From contig CAYNSX010000024.1 in NCBI GenBank assembly GCA_964400165.1, forward strand, positions 1-38,685: a stretch of DNA of 38,685 nucleotides, read 5' to 3'. Origin of the DNA: CAYNSX01 sp964400165. GTDB taxonomy: Bacteria; Armatimonadota; Hebobacteria; CAYNSX01. Below, one piece after another: positions 16,628-24,686 of the stretch (position 1 is the stretch's first letter; every line of letters starts with the position of its first letter). A model generated the notes under the pieces. It did no database searches and was not told the origin of the DNA. It was given only the letters and a program-made list of their open reading frames with translations. Made by a program: the position numbers and the translations under genes.

Positions 16628-19012
16628 CTACTCCGGCAGCATCGAGCGGTAAATGGCGTTGAACAGGAACGGGAAGGTGCCTTCGGTCTGCGCTCGGTGC
16701 TGGACGCGGAAGCCGAACAGGACGATGTGCCCCTTGCCGTAGTCCGCTTCGCAGATGGCCGGCTTGCCCTTCAGATACTCCTCGCCGAGGCACCAACCGC
16801 TCAACAGCAGGACAGTGTCCGAATACGAGGCGACGACGCGCACCCGCGGCCGGTTGCCGTGCGTCGGGTCGGGTTTCAGCGCCTCGGGCGAGACGGTGAA
16901 GGCGCGGGAGTTGATGAAGTACGCCGCGGCGCTGGTGTCGAAACCGGCGCCGAGCGGGTGCGTCGTGTCCACCGTGATCCGCAGGACGGAACCGGGGCAG
17001 AAAAATTTGGTGCGGTCGAGGCCGTCGAGCGCGTTCTTCACCGGCACGCCGAATTGTTGGATGGCCAGGTCGGTCGCCGAGTCCATCAGCACCAGCGTGC
17101 CGCCCGCTTCGACGAACTCTTGCAGGCGAATGACGCCGTCGGCCCCGATGCCGCCGGCGTACGGCGCCGGCATCGCCGTCGGCGCGACACCGTTGAGGAT
17201 GCTGCTGCCGCTCTGGTCGGCGATGAGGATGCAGTCGTAGCGGTCGCGCAGCCCGCCGGCGCGCACCTCGGCATTGTGCAGAGTCGTGTAGGCGATCCCG
17301 TATTGCTCCAGCACCCAGCGCGTCCAGCCCTCGTCCATGCTGCCCGTCCAGGGCTGATAGAGCGCGAGGCGCGGCTGCTTCTTCGCGGTCGCCCCCAGGC
17401 CGGTCACGGTGCGCTTCGGAACCGTCACTTCGTCGACGCGCTCCAGGTCGGCGGTGAACGGCGCCACCGCCGTCACGCACCGCACGCCCTTCTGCAGAGG
17501 CAGCGTCCAGCCGGCGACATCGTACGGCCCCTCCGCCGGCCCGCCGGGGAAGAGACGCCGCTCCGGGTATTCCTGCCGCTCCAGCAAGTCCTTCAGGTGC
17601 GAGCGGAAGGGCTGCGCGCACAGCAGCACCGCGGTGCCAGCCGGATAGGCAACGCTGTCGGCGGTGAACGCCGCCCGCGCCCGGTGCACTTCGATGCCTT
17701 GCAATTGCAGCGTGCGCAGCATCCGCGCCGCGCTGCCCGCGTCGCGCTGGTCGGGCGGGACGAGGAAGGCAAAGGGCGGCTCTTCCTGCCCCTTGCGGAT
17801 GGCGTCCTGGCCGAGCGCGAGTTGGTTGCCCAGCAGCGTGTCGCGGTAGCGGGCGGCGAGGGTGAAAAGCGACATCGCCGCCACTTCTTCATAGTCGATG
17901 ATGTCGCGCAGCCGCCACCAGCCGCCCGGCCAGGGCTCCGGGAAGTTCACCCGCGGCGCATAGGCGTCGAGGCCGCGCGCCCCGCCGCGCAGTTCGGAGA
18001 AGCGTTGGAAGATGGGCGAGGCGATGTTCGCCGACGCTGCCTCGGTGAGCAGGCCGACGAGATTGTGCCGGTAGGCCGAGGTGCGGAATCCCCCTTGCCA
18101 CCAGTTGTCGTAAATCGCGCCGGTGACGACACCTGTCTTGCCCGCTGCGCTCAATGCCTCAACCATGTGCCCGCCCACCATCTGCAGTGATTGGTTGAGC
18201 ACGGGCGGCACATTCGGGTTCACCGGGTCGTAGAACGGCGGTACGAACAGCCGCGCTCCATTGCTCCCCATCTGGTGCACATCCCAAATAATCGTCGGAA
18301 ACCACTCGCGGTAGAGCGCCTGCGTCAGGATGCGCGTCTCCTGCTGCGTCACCATGAACCAGTCGCGGTTGTCGTCGTGACCGATGTATTTCTGATAGAG
18401 CCAGGGCATCGGCGCGTCTTCGAACGGCGTGCCCAGGTAGCGCTCGTACCAATCCGCCACCTTCACATTGCCATCGGGGTTGGCGCTCGGCATCAGCAGG
18501 ATCAGGCAGCGCTCGCGGATTTCACGGGTGCGCTCGTCCTCGCCGGTGGCGAGGCGGTAGGCGAGTTCCATCGCCATCTGGCTGGCGCCGACCTCGCTCG
18601 AGTGCAAGCCGCAGTTCACCCACACCACGATAGTCCCGTCGCGCACCAAAGCGGCCTCGTCGGCGGCCGAGAGTGTGCGCGGGTCGGCGAGTTTCGCCTG
18701 CTGCGCGCGCATGCGGTCGAGATTGCGAATGGTCTCCGGGCTGCCGATGAACGCCAGGATGATGGGCTGGCCTTCGGTGCTCTTGCCGAGTTCGCGCACC
18801 AGGACGCGGTCGCTGGCGGTGTCGAGCGCCCGGAAGTAGCCGACGATCTGGTCCCAGTGCGCCAGCCGGAAATCAGCGCCGACCCGGTGCCCGAGAAACG
18901 CATCCGGCGACGGCGGCCACGCGGGCGCCGCCTGCGCCGTCCGCCCCAGCGTCGCCAGCAGTGCCGCACACACGCAGGCGAGGATCACCAGCCGAACGCG
19001 GTGCCCAATCAT
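16628..19012 (-). CDS. secreted M14 family zinc carboxypeptidase-like protein
   Basis: The product has 794 residues. The signal peptide (VRLVILACVCAALLATLG, ending near AQA) directs export. The M14 zinc site is visible: His137 and Glu140 in NCGLHSSEVG, and a third ligand His in IIWDVHQMGSNGARLF. The candidate catalytic Glu is in VGLLTEAASAN. The family removes C-terminal residues or cleaves peptide or peptidoglycan amide bonds. Residues beyond about 430 form an extra region with a Rossmann/glutaminase-like look (a DRYDCILIADQ strand), common in large M14 proteins. The ATG at 19012 is preceded by GGGGGAAACG; 31 codons of open frame upstream are discarded because they would bury the signal peptide. 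Confidence 0.9.
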   Translation of the reverse strand: MIGHRVRLVILACVCAALLATLGRTAQAAPAWPPSPDAFLGHRVGADFRLAHWDQIVGYFRALDTASDRVLVRELGKSTEGQPIILAFIGSPETIRNLDRMRAQQAKLADPRTLSAADEAALVRDGTIVVWVNCGLHSSEVGASQMAMELAYRLATGEDERTREIRERCLILLMPSANPDGNVKVADWYERYLGTPFEDAPMPWLYQKYIGHDDNRDWFMVTQQETRILTQALYREWFPTIIWDVHQMGSNGARLFVPPFYDPVNPNVPPVLNQSLQMVGGHMVEALSAAGKTGVVTGAIYDNWWQGGFRTSAYRHNLVGLLTEAASANIASPIFQRFSELRGGARGLDAYAPRVNFPEPWPGGWWRLRDIIDYEEVAAMSLFTLAARYRDTLLGNQLALGQDAIRKGQEEPPFAFLVPPDQRDAGSAARMLRTLQLQGIEVHRARAAFTADSVAYPAGTAVLLCAQPFRSHLKDLLERQEYPERRLFPGGPAEGPYDVAGWTLPLQKGVRCVTAVAPFTADLERVDEVTVPKRTVTGLGATAKKQPRLALYQPWTGSMDEGWTRWVLEQYGIAYTTLHNAEVRAGGLRDRYDCILIADQSGSSILNGVAPTAMPAPYAGGIGADGVIRLQEFVEAGGTLVLMDSATDLAIQQFGVPVKNALDGLDRTKFFCPGSVLRITVDTTHPLGAGFDTSAAAYFINSRAFTVSPEALKPDPTHGNRPRVRVVASYSDTVLLLSGWCLGEEYLKGKPAICEADYGKGHIVLFGFRVQHRAQTEGTFPFLFNAIYRSMLPE

Positions 19013-19499
19013 CGTTTCCCCCAGGCGCGCCGCCAGTACGAGGGATTGCGGGCGCAAAGAGAGCGTTCGCCGCAGAAGGGCGCCTTCCTCCGTTAGCGGG
19101 CCCACAAGAGGAAGCCCCCGGCCGCTGAACCGGTCGGGGGCTTGATCTCAAGGAGGATTTTGGGTGCCGTTCGGGGCCTCATTCCCCTCTCGGCGCTGCC
19201 GCCTGGTGGCGGGACGGCAGTCTCAAATTCTTGTCGATCACAGAGAGAGACGACCCTGGCTGCGGTCAGGTTCCCTGCCAGCGGCTGCCTTCCAGGACTG
19301 GGAAAACCGGGCCCATCTGCCGTCTATGGGGCATCGCAACGCTTCACGATGTCCCCGCGGGCCGGGCTCGAAAGCCGGCGGGGCAGGAAGGGGCCGTCCG
19401 GCTTGGAACAGGGGGGCGTGCGGGGGAATCTGCAACGAAGGGCCGGATCGTCGGAACTCGGCGCGCGCCGGCCGTCTAAGCGTCATCCAGGAGTCGTGG
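19013..19499. other. 487-base gene-free region with one strong hairpin
   Basis: This lies between the divergent M14 and ECF-sigma genes. It holds the inverted repeat at 19112-19143 and, right after it, AAGGAGG seven bases before a GTG at 19164 that opens a frame continuing into the ECF fragment. The 112 codons between 19164 and 19500 look non-coding in composition and I recognise nothing in them. I saw no riboswitch or RNA family that I could name. Confidence 0.5.
19112..19143. terminator. terminator-like hairpin without T-run
   Basis: AAGCCCCCGGCCG-CTGAA-CCGGTCGGGGGCTT forms a stem of about 13 base pairs with one mismatch. No T-tract follows on either strand. It is followed on the plus strand by a consensus Shine-Dalgarno (AAGGAGG), which suggests an attenuator or leader structure rather than a plain terminator. 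Confidence 0.4.
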
Positions 19500-20039
19500 A
19501 TGGACGACGGAGTTGGCATCGCCCCCATGCAAGCGCCGGCCGCGGGTCCGCAGCGCCCAATGGCGCCGACTAACCGCGACGATCTGGCGCAGGTCCAGGC
19601 CGTGCTGCGCGGTGAGACGCGCGCCTGGCACGCGTTCTACCGACGGTTCTTCGATGAGGTGGTGCAATGTGCGGCGACTTGGACGCGCTGGCATCCGGCG
19701 CTCTGCGGCGACGACGCGCCGCGCTGTCATCCCCACGGGGTCCGCGACTTCGAACGCAGCGCCTGCGATTGTTTGCACGAAACGGTCGTGTTCATTTACG
19801 AGACGGTGCTGGGCCGGCGGGACGGAGACGGGTTCGCCGGCGGGAAGCTGCGGTTCTATCGCGGGGAGTGCAGTCTCAACACCTGGATGTGGCGATCTGC
19901 CGGCGGCCGCGCCGCTCATCGAGCAAGGCGCGGACAGGGTGATGGCATCGGCCGCCGGCCCCAACAACGATGTGTTCTGGGGGCCGTATGCCCGTTTCTG
20001 CCTGGCACGGCTGCGCCAGTCTCAAGGGCGGGCTGCTGA
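19500..20039 (+). pseudogene. ECF-type RNA polymerase sigma factor, truncated after region 2
   Basis: From ATG 19500 (AGGAG 7 bases before it) the product shows sigma region 2 only: QAVLRGETRAWHAFYRRFF (2.1-like), DCLHETVVFIYETVL (2.2, core binding), and LRFYRGECSLNTWMW (2.3-2.4). Homology stops near residue 131 (base about 19893). The rest of the frame, to a stop at 20039, is low-complexity Arg/Gly out-of-frame reading of the next gene. Region 4 and its helix-turn-helix are absent. The reading frame differs from that of the CHAT gene, so this is a broken gene joined to it by a deletion, not a functional fusion. An assembly error is the main alternative. Confidence 0.65.
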
Positions 20040-21924
20040 AGCCGGGGCGCTGCAGCGGGAACTGGTGGCTGCGTGGTTTGCCCACAGTTGGAAGCCGGAA
20101 TGGCGGGCCAGCCCGGCGCCGATGCGGACTGATGTGGGGCTGGACATCCTGTTGTGGAGCGCCGACGCCCTCTTCGAACGCGGCGACTTGGACGAGGCGG
20201 CGCGCCTTCTCGACGAGGCCGCATCAGTCGCCCGCCCAGCGCAGCAGACCGGACTGTGGGCAGAGGCATTGCGACAGCGCGGCCGCCTGGCCGAGCGCAT
20301 GGGCCACCCAACAGACGCGTTGGCGCTGTATCAGCGGGGCCTCGACTTGATCGAGGGCGCACGGCAGCAGGCACTGATCGGGGCGCCGGCCCAGGCGGTG
20401 AGCGTGACCAGTCGTCCACTGTACGAAGCTATCGTGGATCTCCTGCTCCGCGAGCCGGCGCTGCGTTCCGGAGCGCGGCGGTCGGCATTTGAGTTCGCGG
20501 AACGATCGCGTGCCCGGTCGCTGATGGAGTTCCTGGCACAGCGAGAAGTGTTGCGGTTCCCTCCCGACGCGGAGCGAGCACGACGGGAATTGGCACGGAC
20601 CCAAGCCACCCTTGAAGAGATGGGCCCACGGCTGGCGCGATTGGATGACACGGCCTCCGCCGCGGAACGACAGCGCATCTCCGGGACGATCACTGAACTG
20701 TCCCGACGCGAGGCACTGCAGCGACAGGCGCTCTACGAAGCCCTTCCGGTGATTCGGGATCTCGTTGCGCCTCGCATCGCGACCGAGCGCGATGCCGCGC
20801 TGTATGTGCGCGGAAAACGCGTGGCGTTACTGGTGTACTACCGCGCCGGAACGCATTGGTGGTTGTGGGTGTTCCTCGGGCCGGAGGGGCGCCTGGCCGC
20901 AACAGTGCAACTGACCCGGACCACGGAAGAGTTTCAACAACTGCGCGGGCAAGTGGAGCGACTCCGGGAACTCGTGGCCGGTTTGATCGCGCACCCGGTT
21001 GCCAACGCCCACGCGGCCGAGTGCCAGAAACTGTTTACTGCGGTGGGGCAAGCCGTGTTGCCACCGCGGGTTGTAGATCTGCTCCGTGGACAGCGGGTCG
21101 ACCGGCTCCAGATCGTGTGGGACAGCTGGGTGTCTTCGCTCTCCTTTGCCGCGTTTCCGGCGTCGGGTACAGGGAAGACTCTGTCGTTGATTCAGGAATT
21201 CGAGATCAGTTACGCGCTGTCGGTGTCGCTCTTGCGCCACCGCGCGGCGGGACCGGCTTCCGTGTCTCACGCCGAAACCTCTGCGCTCGTGTTGGCCAAT
21301 CCGAGCCCGAGTGATGGGACCCGAGTAACGGACTCGGTGCGCCGTGCTGTCGGAAACTTCGCGCCCCTCAGCTACGCCGCGGAAGAAGCAGCCGCGGTGC
21401 GGCAGGCGTTCCCTGCGGCCCGCGTCTTGACCGGTGCCGAGGCGACCGAAGCAAACGCCAGACGGCTTCTCGGCTCGGCCTGGCTCGTTCATTTTGCGGC
21501 GCACGCGGTTGCCGATATCGCCCATCCGGATCGATCCGCAGTCCTCTTGGCTGGCAATGCCGGCGCCGGACCACTCGATGACGGCGCATTGGAGTACGGA
21601 GAAATCCTGCAGTTGGACTTGCCCGACACCGAATTGGTCGTCTTGTCAGGTTGTGAGACGGCTGCCGGCCGGCTCCTTGAAGGCGAAGGCGTACAATGCC
21701 TGGCGCAAGCGTTTCTCCACGCCGGCGCTCGCTCGGTGATCGCCACTCAATGGCGAGTCTTCGATGACAGCACCGCCAACCTGATGCGGGGCTTCTACGC
21801 GCGCCTGGGTAGAGGTCAGGCGGCGGCAGCCGCGCTTCAGCAGGGACAACTGGCGCTCCAACGCCGGCATCCCGACGAGCCCTGGATTTGGGCGCCGTTC
21901 GTCCTGATTGGCGACCCGCGCTGA
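19942..21924 (+). CDS. TPR-CHAT domain caspase-like protease, N-terminally truncated
   Basis: CHAT proteins are caspase-clan cysteine peptidases of bacterial signalling and defence. The homologous reading begins near 19897, directly after the ECF fragment, in another frame; that frame is open further upstream without a plausible start, so ATG 19942 is the first credible one but has no clear Shine-Dalgarno. Residues 1-150 contain TPR helices (ADALFERGDLDEAARLLDEA, ALRQRGRLAERMG). A helical linker (about 180-260) leads to the CHAT domain with the catalytic dyad His521 in LVHFAAHAV and Cys571 in LSGCETAAG, followed by GEGVQCLAQAFLHAGARSVI. The peptidase half looks intact. ECF sigma plus CHAT pairs are a known genomic neighbourhood. 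Whether it is expressed after losing its start is unknown. Confidence 0.75.
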   Translation: MASAAGPNNDVFWGPYARFCLARLRQSQGRAAEAGALQRELVAAWFAHSWKPEWRASPAPMRTDVGLDILLWSADALFERGDLDEAARLLDEAASVARPAQQTGLWAEALRQRGRLAERMGHPTDALALYQRGLDLIEGARQQALIGAPAQAVSVTSRPLYEAIVDLLLREPALRSGARRSAFEFAERSRARSLMEFLAQREVLRFPPDAERARRELARTQATLEEMGPRLARLDDTASAAERQRISGTITELSRREALQRQALYEALPVIRDLVAPRIATERDAALYVRGKRVALLVYYRAGTHWWLWVFLGPEGRLAATVQLTRTTEEFQQLRGQVERLRELVAGLIAHPVANAHAAECQKLFTAVGQAVLPPRVVDLLRGQRVDRLQIVWDSWVSSLSFAAFPASGTGKTLSLIQEFEISYALSVSLLRHRAAGPASVSHAETSALVLANPSPSDGTRVTDSVRRAVGNFAPLSYAAEEAAAVRQAFPAARVLTGAEATEANARRLLGSAWLVHFAAHAVADIAHPDRSAVLLAGNAGAGPLDDGALEYGEILQLDLPDTELVVLSGCETAAGRLLEGEGVQCLAQAFLHAGARSVIATQWRVFDDSTANLMRGFYARLGRGQAAAAALQQGQLALQRRHPDEPWIWAPFVLIGDPR

Positions 21925-21950
21925 CCCTCCCCCCGCTGGCGGGCGTCGGC

Positions 21951-21956
21951 TATAAT
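21951..21956 (+). promoter_or_regulatory. -10 box upstream of the 137-residue protein gene
   Basis: TATAAT, 32 bases before the ATG at 21989, preceded by CGGC; no convincing -35 box lies at 16-18 bases. The position and perfect hexamer in GC-rich DNA make it a likely promoter for the next gene. Confidence 0.5.
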
Positions 21957-21988
21957 GGCGCCAAGGCGGGCCTGCTTGGAGGGAACGA

Positions 21989-22402
21989 ATGGACGCGCTG
22001 CACGGACCTGTGGAATTGATCGACGAACCGCCGGCCGTGGAAGTCACCTGGGCCGAGTCGGATGCGCCGCACGCCGTCTTTCACTACCGCTTCCGCCTGT
22101 CCACGATTCCGAGCCCGGAGTGGCTCGATGAATTCGTCCGCCCCGAGCGCTGGACGCCCTTCCCGAAACCGACCGACTATCAGTTCGACAAAGACCTCGT
22201 CCAGTTCGCCACATCCCGCGAGGACTTGCGCCTGAAACTGCTCGTGCTGAAGGATTGCCTCGAACAGGCGAACACCGCGTTCACCTATCGCCGCGAGCGC
22301 GCCGACGAAGTGACGCAAGAGATGCAGGACCGCCGCCGCGCGCCGAGCGACCTGGCCGAAGAGGCCGCGCGCGAGGCGGGCGAGTTGCTGCGCAGTCTGT
22401 AA
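21989..22402 (+). CDS. uncharacterised small acidic protein
   Basis: The product has 137 residues, no membrane segment and no cysteine-rich motif. The N-terminal half mixes short beta-like stretches (PAVEVTWAESDAPHAVFHYR) with Trp/Pro-rich loops. The C-terminal half (about 75-137) is strongly helical and charged, possibly a coiled coil (LRLKLLVLKDCLEQANTAF, RRRAPSDLAEEAAREAGELL). GGAGGGA lies before the ATG and TATAAT further upstream, so it appears to be its own transcription unit. I recognise no family. Confidence 0.7.
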   Translation: MDALHGPVELIDEPPAVEVTWAESDAPHAVFHYRFRLSTIPSPEWLDEFVRPERWTPFPKPTDYQFDKDLVQFATSREDLRLKLLVLKDCLEQANTAFTYRRERADEVTQEMQDRRRAPSDLAEEAAREAGELLRSL

Positions 22403-22412
22403 CGCGCCCGGG

Positions 22413-22577
22413 CTAGTCCAGCAGCAAGCGTCCCAGGCGTTCCGGCCGCCAACGCCCATAGATGTCACGCGGGAACAGAAAATCCCCGATGACCGACAGG
22501 GCGCAGTACAGACCCAATCCTCCCACGCCACCCCATACGACGAAGAGTGCACAGAACCGGGTGATTTCCGAAAGCAC
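22413..22577 (-). CDS. 54-residue single-span membrane protein
   Basis: Starts at GTG 22577 with GGAGG six bases upstream. One hydrophobic helix (ITRFCALFVVWGGVGGLGLY) is followed by a short basic tail ending GRWRPERLGRLLLD. It converges on the 21989 gene across 10 bases. It is too short to assign; the ribosome site and membrane helix support a real gene. A 16-codon upstream extension to an ATG is possible. Confidence 0.45.
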   Translation of the reverse strand: MLSEITRFCALFVVWGGVGGLGLYCALSVIGDFLFPRDIYGRWRPERLGRLLLD

Positions 22578-22730
22578 GGCTGCCTCCCCAGGAACCGAGC
22601 GCTTCCACGCTACCCACCAGGGCACTCGGTTCGGGGGACGGCGGGCGGACTCCTTCTGCCTGCTGCTTTTGTATGCGGGCTTCTACTCGCTTTTCGTTCC
22701 CCTCTCCCGCCCCTCGCCGTCGCTCGGGGC

Positions 22731-22857
22731 ACCCTCCTTCGCCAAGGCTTCGGAGTGCAAGCCCTCTCCCTGAAGTGGAAAGGACAACAAGCAACTGGGT
22801 GCTTGTCGTCCCCTCTCCCAGATTGGGAGAGGGGTACGCGGAGCGGGGGAGAGGGGG
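22731..22857. repeat. dispersed repeat block: CTTCGCCAAGGCTTCG unit plus palindromic cassette
   Basis: The first part (22731-22770: ACCCTCCTTCGCCAAGGCTT and onward to GCCCTCTCCC) recurs at 23707-23765 and 25831-25890. It is followed by a hairpin GGACAACAAGCA/TGCTTGTCGTCC and then the cassette CCCCTCTCCCA-GATT-GGGAGAGGGG with a GGGGGAGAGGGGG tail (22810-22857). It lies just downstream of the DUF1761 stop. The 22578-22730 stretch holds no gene I can support. Confidence 0.7.
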
Positions 22858-22861
22858 TTCC

Positions 22862-23278
22862 CTACCGCCACGCGCCCAGGATGGCGCCCATCATCGCCAG
22901 ATAGGCGAGGTGATAGCCGGTGTCGATGAGGAAGCCGCCGAGCGAGCGCCCCGAGAAGGCCGTGTTCATCAGCCCGGCGGTGAAGACGAACCCGACCCAC
23001 GCCAGCAGGCCGATGCCCGCGCCCGCCGCCGGCGTCTGCGCGCCGGTAAGCGAAATAAGCGCAGCGAGGATCAGGGCGGTCAGCAATTGCGTGAAGAGGC
23101 CGATGGCGTAACTGCGGCCGGCCGACTTTTTCATCGCCTCGATGTCGGCGGGCGTGAAGCGCCCCAGTTTGGTCCACTGGTTGGCGAAAAGCAGCGGGGA
23201 ATACCACAGTCCCCCCAGCATGAAGGCGGCGACCCCCGACACGGCGACCGCCAGGTAATTGATGTCCAGCGACGGCAT
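22862..23278 (-). CDS. DUF1761-family membrane protein
   Basis: The product has 138 residues with four predicted helices (about 8-28, 55-78, 85-108, 115-136). The N-terminal pattern INYLAVAVSGVAAFMLGGLWYSPLLF, read with the following ANQWTKLG, and the GRSYAIGLFTQLL segment match what I remember of DUF1761. The function of the family is unknown. GGGAGGG precedes ATG 23278. Monocistronic by spacing. Confidence 0.8.
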   Translation of the reverse strand: MPSLDINYLAVAVSGVAAFMLGGLWYSPLLFANQWTKLGRFTPADIEAMKKSAGRSYAIGLFTQLLTALILAALISLTGAQTPAAGAGIGLLAWVGFVFTAGLMNTAFSGRSLGGFLIDTGYHLAYLAMMGAILGAWR

Positions 23279-23364
23279 CGTGCACCCTCCCCTCGGCAGT
23301 CCGCTTGCGTGCGGCCCGCCCGCCCAAAGTATGCACCGGCGGCGCAAGAGCGCCAGGCGTCGCC

Positions 23365-23373
23365 TGCTAAGAT
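23365..23373 (+). promoter_or_regulatory. extended -10 promoter of tRNA-Thr(TGT)
   Basis: TGCTAAGAT with the last T nine bases before the tRNA 5' end. It matches the TGC-TATAAT form upstream of tRNA-Tyr. The box lies inside an inverted repeat, CGCCTGC...GCAGGCG. Confidence 0.5.
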
Positions 23374-23381
23374 GCAGGCGG

Positions 23382-23457
23382 GCCGGCGTAGCTCAATCGG
23401 CAGAGCGGCTGATTTGTAATCAGCAGGTTGCCCGTTCGATTCGGGTCGCCGGCTCCA
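23382..23457 (+). tRNA. tRNA-Thr (anticodon TGT)
   Basis: 76 bases with encoded CCA. The acceptor arms GCCGGCG and CGCCGGC pair fully. The D-arm starts GCTC and ends GAGC. The anticodon arm is GCTGA-TTTGTAA-TCAGC, giving TGT, and the T-arm is GCCCG-TTCGATT-CGGGT. It reads ACA and other ACN codons by wobble. It stands alone and is followed directly by a palindromic cassette array. Confidence 0.97.
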
Positions 23458-23484
23458 GGCCGCTACCTCTTGCCCTTATTTGTT

Positions 23485-23670
23485 CCCCCCCTCTCCATTC
23501 ATGGGGAGGGGCTGGGGGAGGGGTGTTTCTCTCCCCTCCCCGTAGGCGGGGAGGGGTTAGGGGTGGGGTTTCGCACATTCGCCCTTCCCCGTGCACGGGG
23601 AAGGGTTGGGGATGGGGTTGCCCCAGTCTTCCCCCTCTCCAATCATGCGGAGGGGCCGAGGGAGGGGTTG
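23485..23670. repeat. array of four palindromic cassettes
   Basis: Four cassettes of one plan start at about 23485, 23530, 23582 and 23631, roughly 45-52 bases apart. Each has a C-rich arm, a short loop (ATTCAT, GTAGGC, GTGCAC, AATCATGC), a complementary G-rich arm, then a second G-rich arm (for example CTGGGGGAGGGG, TTAGGGGTGGGG, TTGGGGATGGGG, CCGAGGGAGGGG). The arms differ between cassettes but stay paired. The repeats are not identical and have no unique spacers, so it is not CRISPR. The 23458-23803 gap contains no gene. Confidence 0.8.
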
Positions 23671-23706
23671 TTTGCAGCGAATTGCGCAGCGCGCGCAAAG
23701 CCGTCC

Positions 23707-23780
23707 TCACCCGGCCTTCGGCCACACTGCTTCGCCGAGGCTTCGCAGGGCAAGCCCTCTGCCGGACTGGGAGAGGGAGC
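23707..23780. repeat. dispersed CTTCGCC-AGGCTTCG repeat, second copy
   Basis: CACCCGGCCTTCGGCCACAC and the following TGCTTCGCCGAGGCTTCGCA segment match 25831-25890 closely and 22731-22770 in part. It runs into CTGCCGGACTGGGAGAGGGA. Confidence 0.65.
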
Positions 23781-23803
23781 AGAGAGTTTTGCGCCGTGTA
23801 CCG

Positions 23804-24217
23804 TCAGGCGACGCGTTGTTTGGCAGGCGTGTCCGCTGCCACCGGCCCGCCGGCGCGCTGCCCGCAGTTCTGGCAGCGGAAGAGGACGAGTGTCCCCCGC
23901 GCGCTGTCAACGCGGCGGACCTGCAGGCGGGCTTCATCGTTGGGGCAGCGCGGGGCGGCGGCGTCGGCTCGGGCGCCGGCGAGCAGCGCCTGCACGAACC
24001 CATCTGCCCACGGAGCGCTCCCGCCCGTCGGGCCGTGACCTTGAAAAGCGCGGCCGCACTGGGGGCAGGAGGCGGAGACGAGGTCGGCGACTTTTCCGGG
24101 CACCGCGATGGGGTGGACAATCATCGACGCGCCGCACTCGGCGCAATAGACAGCGTGATCGCGCCAATACTGTTGCACCATCGCCCGCTGCTGGTGGAGG
24201 GTGAATCCGGGCGGCAT
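23804..24217 (-). CDS. double zinc-ribbon protein
   Basis: The product has 137 residues and no membrane helix. The first ribbon is complete: Cys25-x2-Cys28 and Cys51-x2-Cys54. The second has Cys91 and Cys115-x2-Cys118, with Asp94 where the fourth Cys is expected (CPND in place of CPNC), so metal binding there may be weakened or use Asp. GAGG lies 8 bases before ATG 24217. It is 61 bases downstream of the holin-like gene and probably last in the ogt-arsC unit. Function unknown; zinc ribbons usually bind nucleic acid or protein. Confidence 0.65.
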   Translation of the reverse strand: MPPGFTLHQQRAMVQQYWRDHAVYCAECGASMIVHPIAVPGKVADLVSASCPQCGRAFQGHGPTGGSAPWADGFVQALLAGARADAAAPRCPNDEARLQVRRVDSARGTLVLFRCQNCGQRAGGPVAADTPAKQRVA

Positions 24218-24278
24218 TCGTCAAACCTCGGTCACTACGATATTCCGCATTCGCCGGCGAGACAATGGGCGCGCCGGT

Positions 24279-24686
24279 TCACTCGCCGTCGTGCCCGTGC
24301 GACCCGCGCACAAGAGAGTTCAGAATTGTATTCAAAAGACTCATCATGGCGGCGCCCACCAAGGCGGCGGAGAGCGATTTCACCCGGAAACCGGGGACCA
24401 CTTCCGAGTAGCCGACGAAATACAGGACGGCGGCATTTGCCAAAAAACTCACAATCAGCGACCACACGCCTAGCGTCAGCAGGGCGATCGGAAAGGTGAT
24501 GATCCGGAAGAGCAGCATCACCGGAAAGATGAGGGCGTTGACCAGGGCGAGGATGGCGACCGCGATCACCGCTCCCAGGCCGCTCACCTCGAACACACCG
24601 GGCTGATTGAGCGCCCACTCGGCGCCGCGGGCGGTCAGCCACAGCGCCAGCGCCGCCAGCGCCCAGCGCACCAGAAACCCGCGCAT
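24279..24686 (-). CDS. phage holin family 4-type membrane protein
   Basis: The product has 135 residues with four hydrophobic helices and the pattern AILALVNALIFPVMLLFRIITFPIALLTLG seen in the small integral membrane family annotated 'phage holin family' (Phage_holin_4_2); these are usually chromosomal and not lytic. Its ATG shares one base with the arsC stop (TGATG), so translation is coupled. Biochemical function unknown. A short His/Gly/Asp-rich cytoplasmic tail ends the protein. Confidence 0.8.
   Translation of the reverse strand: MRGFLVRWALAALALWLTARGAEWALNQPGVFEVSGLGAVIAVAILALVNALIFPVMLLFRIITFPIALLTLGVWSLIVSFLANAAVLYFVGYSEVVPGFRVKSLSAALVGAAMMSLLNTILNSLVRGSHGHDGE

Noticed and set aside
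23382..23457. Integration site with a second tRNA-Thr 3' end fragment downstream
   Set aside because: I looked for a repeat of the TTCGATTCGGGTCGCC end in the following sequence and found none in this window.
23485..23670. Possible CRISPR array from regular spacing of about 50 bases
   Set aside because: The repeat units are not identical, there are no unique spacers of constant length, and no cas genes are seen; they are palindromic cassettes.
24279..24686. Lytic phage holin
   Set aside because: The family name is historical; the gene is embedded in a chromosomal ogt-arsC unit with no endolysin or phage genes.
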